DNA of 64,000 nt. Origin: Clostridium sp. DL-VIII. Its GTDB lineage: Bacteria > Bacillota > Clostridia > Clostridiales > Clostridiaceae. Numbering within the stretch: the stretch's first letter is position 1; each line of letters opens with the position of its first letter. The stretch spans positions 1,434,501 through 1,498,500 of the forward strand of contig NZ_CM001240.1 in NCBI RefSeq assembly GCF_000230835.1, in the 5' to 3' direction. Made by a program: the position numbers and the translations under genes. The notes beneath the pieces were generated by a model that ran no database searches, was not told where the DNA came from, and saw only the letters and a program-made list of their open reading frames with translations. Below are positions 62,317 to 64,000 of this stretch, piece after piece.

Positions 62317-63999
62317 CTATGCCCTTAAAAAGTATCTTGTTGCAACTGAATTTCCCTTTTTCTCAATAATTTGTTTTTCTAATAATTCTAATAGAAGAGC
62401 ATTTGCACTTGAATGAGATAGCCCTGTTATAGTTTCAATATCCTTTCGAGTTATAGAATTATTTTCATTTAGGTATTCTACTATTTGTGGTTCGAATTTT
62501 CTATATAAAAACTTTTCTTTTGTTCTAATCACTTGGAGATATTTAACTTTATATAAAAATCTATGAGTAATCCCATTGCTAAAGGTTATAGAATATACTT
62601 TTTTATCGTTTATTTCTATTTTATTAATAACAGTATTAACAAAATCTTTAATAAGAGAAATATCAATTGTTTGTAAAAGTTCTCTATAATCTATATTTTT
62701 TTTATTTGAAAGTTCATTATGAATAAGGAAATTACCTGCTTTATTTAAAAATGATATATCTGTTGTAATATTAGAATTTTTCTTATTAACATTTGAAATA
62801 TCCTCATTTATTTTTTGTATATGCTCAGTTATATCACGCTTTTTAAATAAATAGTCTTTTTTAGAGATACCTTGTTCATCAAATAAATATAAATCTTCAA
62901 GTCTAGACAAAGCTTTTTCATATTTAATTTTTTCTTTTTTTAGATTTTCTAATTCAGAATTTGTGTTATTTTCGGAGTTATCTAATTGATTATTTAATGA
63001 AGAGTCAGTAAAGCCTATAGAAAAAGAAAGATAAGTTTCTTCTAGGCCTTTTCTGTCAATACATTCTACATCAGCAAAGTATTTTCCGCGAAGCAAGATT
63101 TTTTCTATATCTCTAAGGGAATGTCTCTGTGTTATTCTATTTTGCAGATTAATAAAATTTGCAATATAATTAAGTATAAACGGTAAGAGTGTTATATCAC
63201 TTATAAAGTTATTACAATTATTCATATTGTCATTTCGGCTAGAATAGCAAGTATAACGTGATGGCCTATAACCATCTTTTCGAGGAGCATCAAGTCCAGC
63301 AGTTAAATTAGATCCGCATTTTCCACATACTAAAATTTGTGAAAAAATATGCGTATTAGTGTTTTCTCTTTGGAATTGTCTTTTGCCTTTATAGTTATCT
63401 GATAGCATTGTATTAACCTTTTCAAATAATTCAACTGGGACTATTCCAGGATGATTATTCTCTATAACAACCCATTCACTTTTTTCTTTCCAACGTCTTG
63501 TGCCACTAGTTTTTACATTATATCTATATGTGCCGACATAAAAAGGGTTTCTAAGAATATCTCCTACAGTCTTTGGAGTCCATACTCCACCTCTTTTAGT
63601 TTTAACCTTTTCTTGATTTAATTGATAAGCAACTTTTGGAGTCGAACCGTTATTGACATAAAGATCATAAATATATTTTATTGTAATGGCTTCAGTATCA
63701 TCTATAACAGGAAATTTCATGCCTTTAGTATATTTATATCCTAGAGGAACGCTAGCACCATTCCAGAGACCTTTTTCAGCTCTACTTAACATTACAGCAG
63801 AGACTCTTTCACTAGTAAGCTTTCTTTCTAATTCTGCAAATACCAAAATAATTTTCAACATTGATTCTCCCATTGCTGAAGAAGTATCGAATTTTTCATT
63901 CTTACTTATAAATGTGCAGTTATATTCTTTTAGTTCATCGTACATAGTGCAGAAGTCTAAAAGATTTCTAGATATTCTATCTATCTTCCATACAATCAA
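62317..63999 (-). CDS. Large serine recombinase (site-specific integrase), N-terminus outside window
   Basis: At least 560 residues, open at the right edge. It starts within the resolvase domain (VWKIDRISRNLLDF; FAELERKLTSERV), so the catalytic serine lies outside the window. The recombinase domain follows (GYKYTKG..; VWTPKTVGDILRNPFYVGTYRY). The zinc ribbon (CGKCGSNL and a later CYSSRNDNMNNC) comes next, then a long coiled coil (about 340-420) and a C-terminal winged-helix-like tail. This is the phage/ICE large serine integrase class. Its 3' end lies about 90 bases from the mtaB break, the usual place beside att. Confidence 0.92.
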   Translation of the reverse strand: MIVWKIDRISRNLLDFCTMYDELKEYNCTFISKNEKFDTSSAMGESMLKIILVFAELERKLTSERVSAVMLSRAEKGLWNGASVPLGYKYTKGMKFPVIDDTEAITIKYIYDLYVNNGSTPKVAYQLNQEKVKTKRGGVWTPKTVGDILRNPFYVGTYRYNVKTSGTRRWKEKSEWVVIENNHPGIVPVELFEKVNTMLSDNYKGKRQFQRENTNTHIFSQILVCGKCGSNLTAGLDAPRKDGYRPSRYTCYSSRNDNMNNCNNFISDITLLPFILNYIANFINLQNRITQRHSLRDIEKILLRGKYFADVECIDRKGLEETYLSFSIGFTDSSLNNQLDNSENNTNSELENLKKEKIKYEKALSRLEDLYLFDEQGISKKDYLFKKRDITEHIQKINEDISNVNKKNSNITTDISFLNKAGNFLIHNELSNKKNIDYRELLQTIDISLIKDFVNTVINKIEINDKKVYSITFSNGITHRFLYKVKYLQVIRTKEKFLYRKFEPQIVEYLNENNSITRKDIETITGLSHSSANALLLELLEKQIIEKKGNSVATRYFLRA

Positions 64000-64000
64000 G

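Overview
The window is AT-rich, Gram-positive DNA from a spore-forming anaerobe. A spoIIA operon, spoVACDE, gpr and spoIIP, a CIRCE-controlled hrcA-grpE-dnaK-dnaJ cluster, strong Shine-Dalgarno sites, many TTG/GTG starts and several orphan sensor kinases all point to Clostridium sensu stricto, close to the C. beijerinckii group. The genus is inferred from gene content and order. The window is mostly chromosomal backbone with accessory insertions.

Layout. 1-2426 is the NAD de novo operon (3' end of nadA, nadB, nadC). 2427-4282 is an accessory patch with an inverted-repeat element, two GNAT acetyltransferases, an 8-bp tandem repeat and a truncated nucleotidyltransferase. 4462-7989 carries a 4Fe-4S protein, a universal stress protein, a small protein with trpS, and an SRPBCC-like protein. 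8378-12421 is polA-coaE-lytic transglycosylase. 12472-16178 holds a second copy of the inverted-repeat element, tRNA-Leu(GAG), hemerythrin and a divergent AraC regulator/EamA exporter pair. 16529-27719 is a membrane and signalling block: three orphan histidine kinases around two tandem YhgE/Pip proteins. TspO and a Lon-family protease with a degraded ATPase part follow.

31380-48866 is largely sporulation and housekeeping. It runs spoIIAA-AB-sigF, a 200-bp near-palindrome, spoVAC-AD-AE, a P-type ATPase homologue with degraded catalytic motifs, a ComEC channel protein lacking its nuclease domain, holA, rpsT (opposite strand), gpr, spoIIP, lepA and hemW. 49013-54161 is the heat-shock cluster under a textbook promoter and perfect CIRCE. 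54333-59220 interrupts the usual dnaJ-prmA neighbourhood with a NUDIX hydrolase, GNAT genes and remnants, a CotA-like multicopper oxidase, and a broken IS630 element 25 bp upstream of the oxidase. 59592-62094 returns to backbone with trmB, prmA and rsmE.

The right end is the most notable junction. mtaB, which overlaps the rsmE stop codon, is cut after its first conserved motif. The following DNA carries a large serine recombinase whose 3' end faces the break, so an integrated element (prophage, ICE or excisable intervening element) very probably begins near 62222 and runs past the window. At least three families of dispersed inverted-repeat elements are scattered through the intergenic spaces, several associated with terminators.
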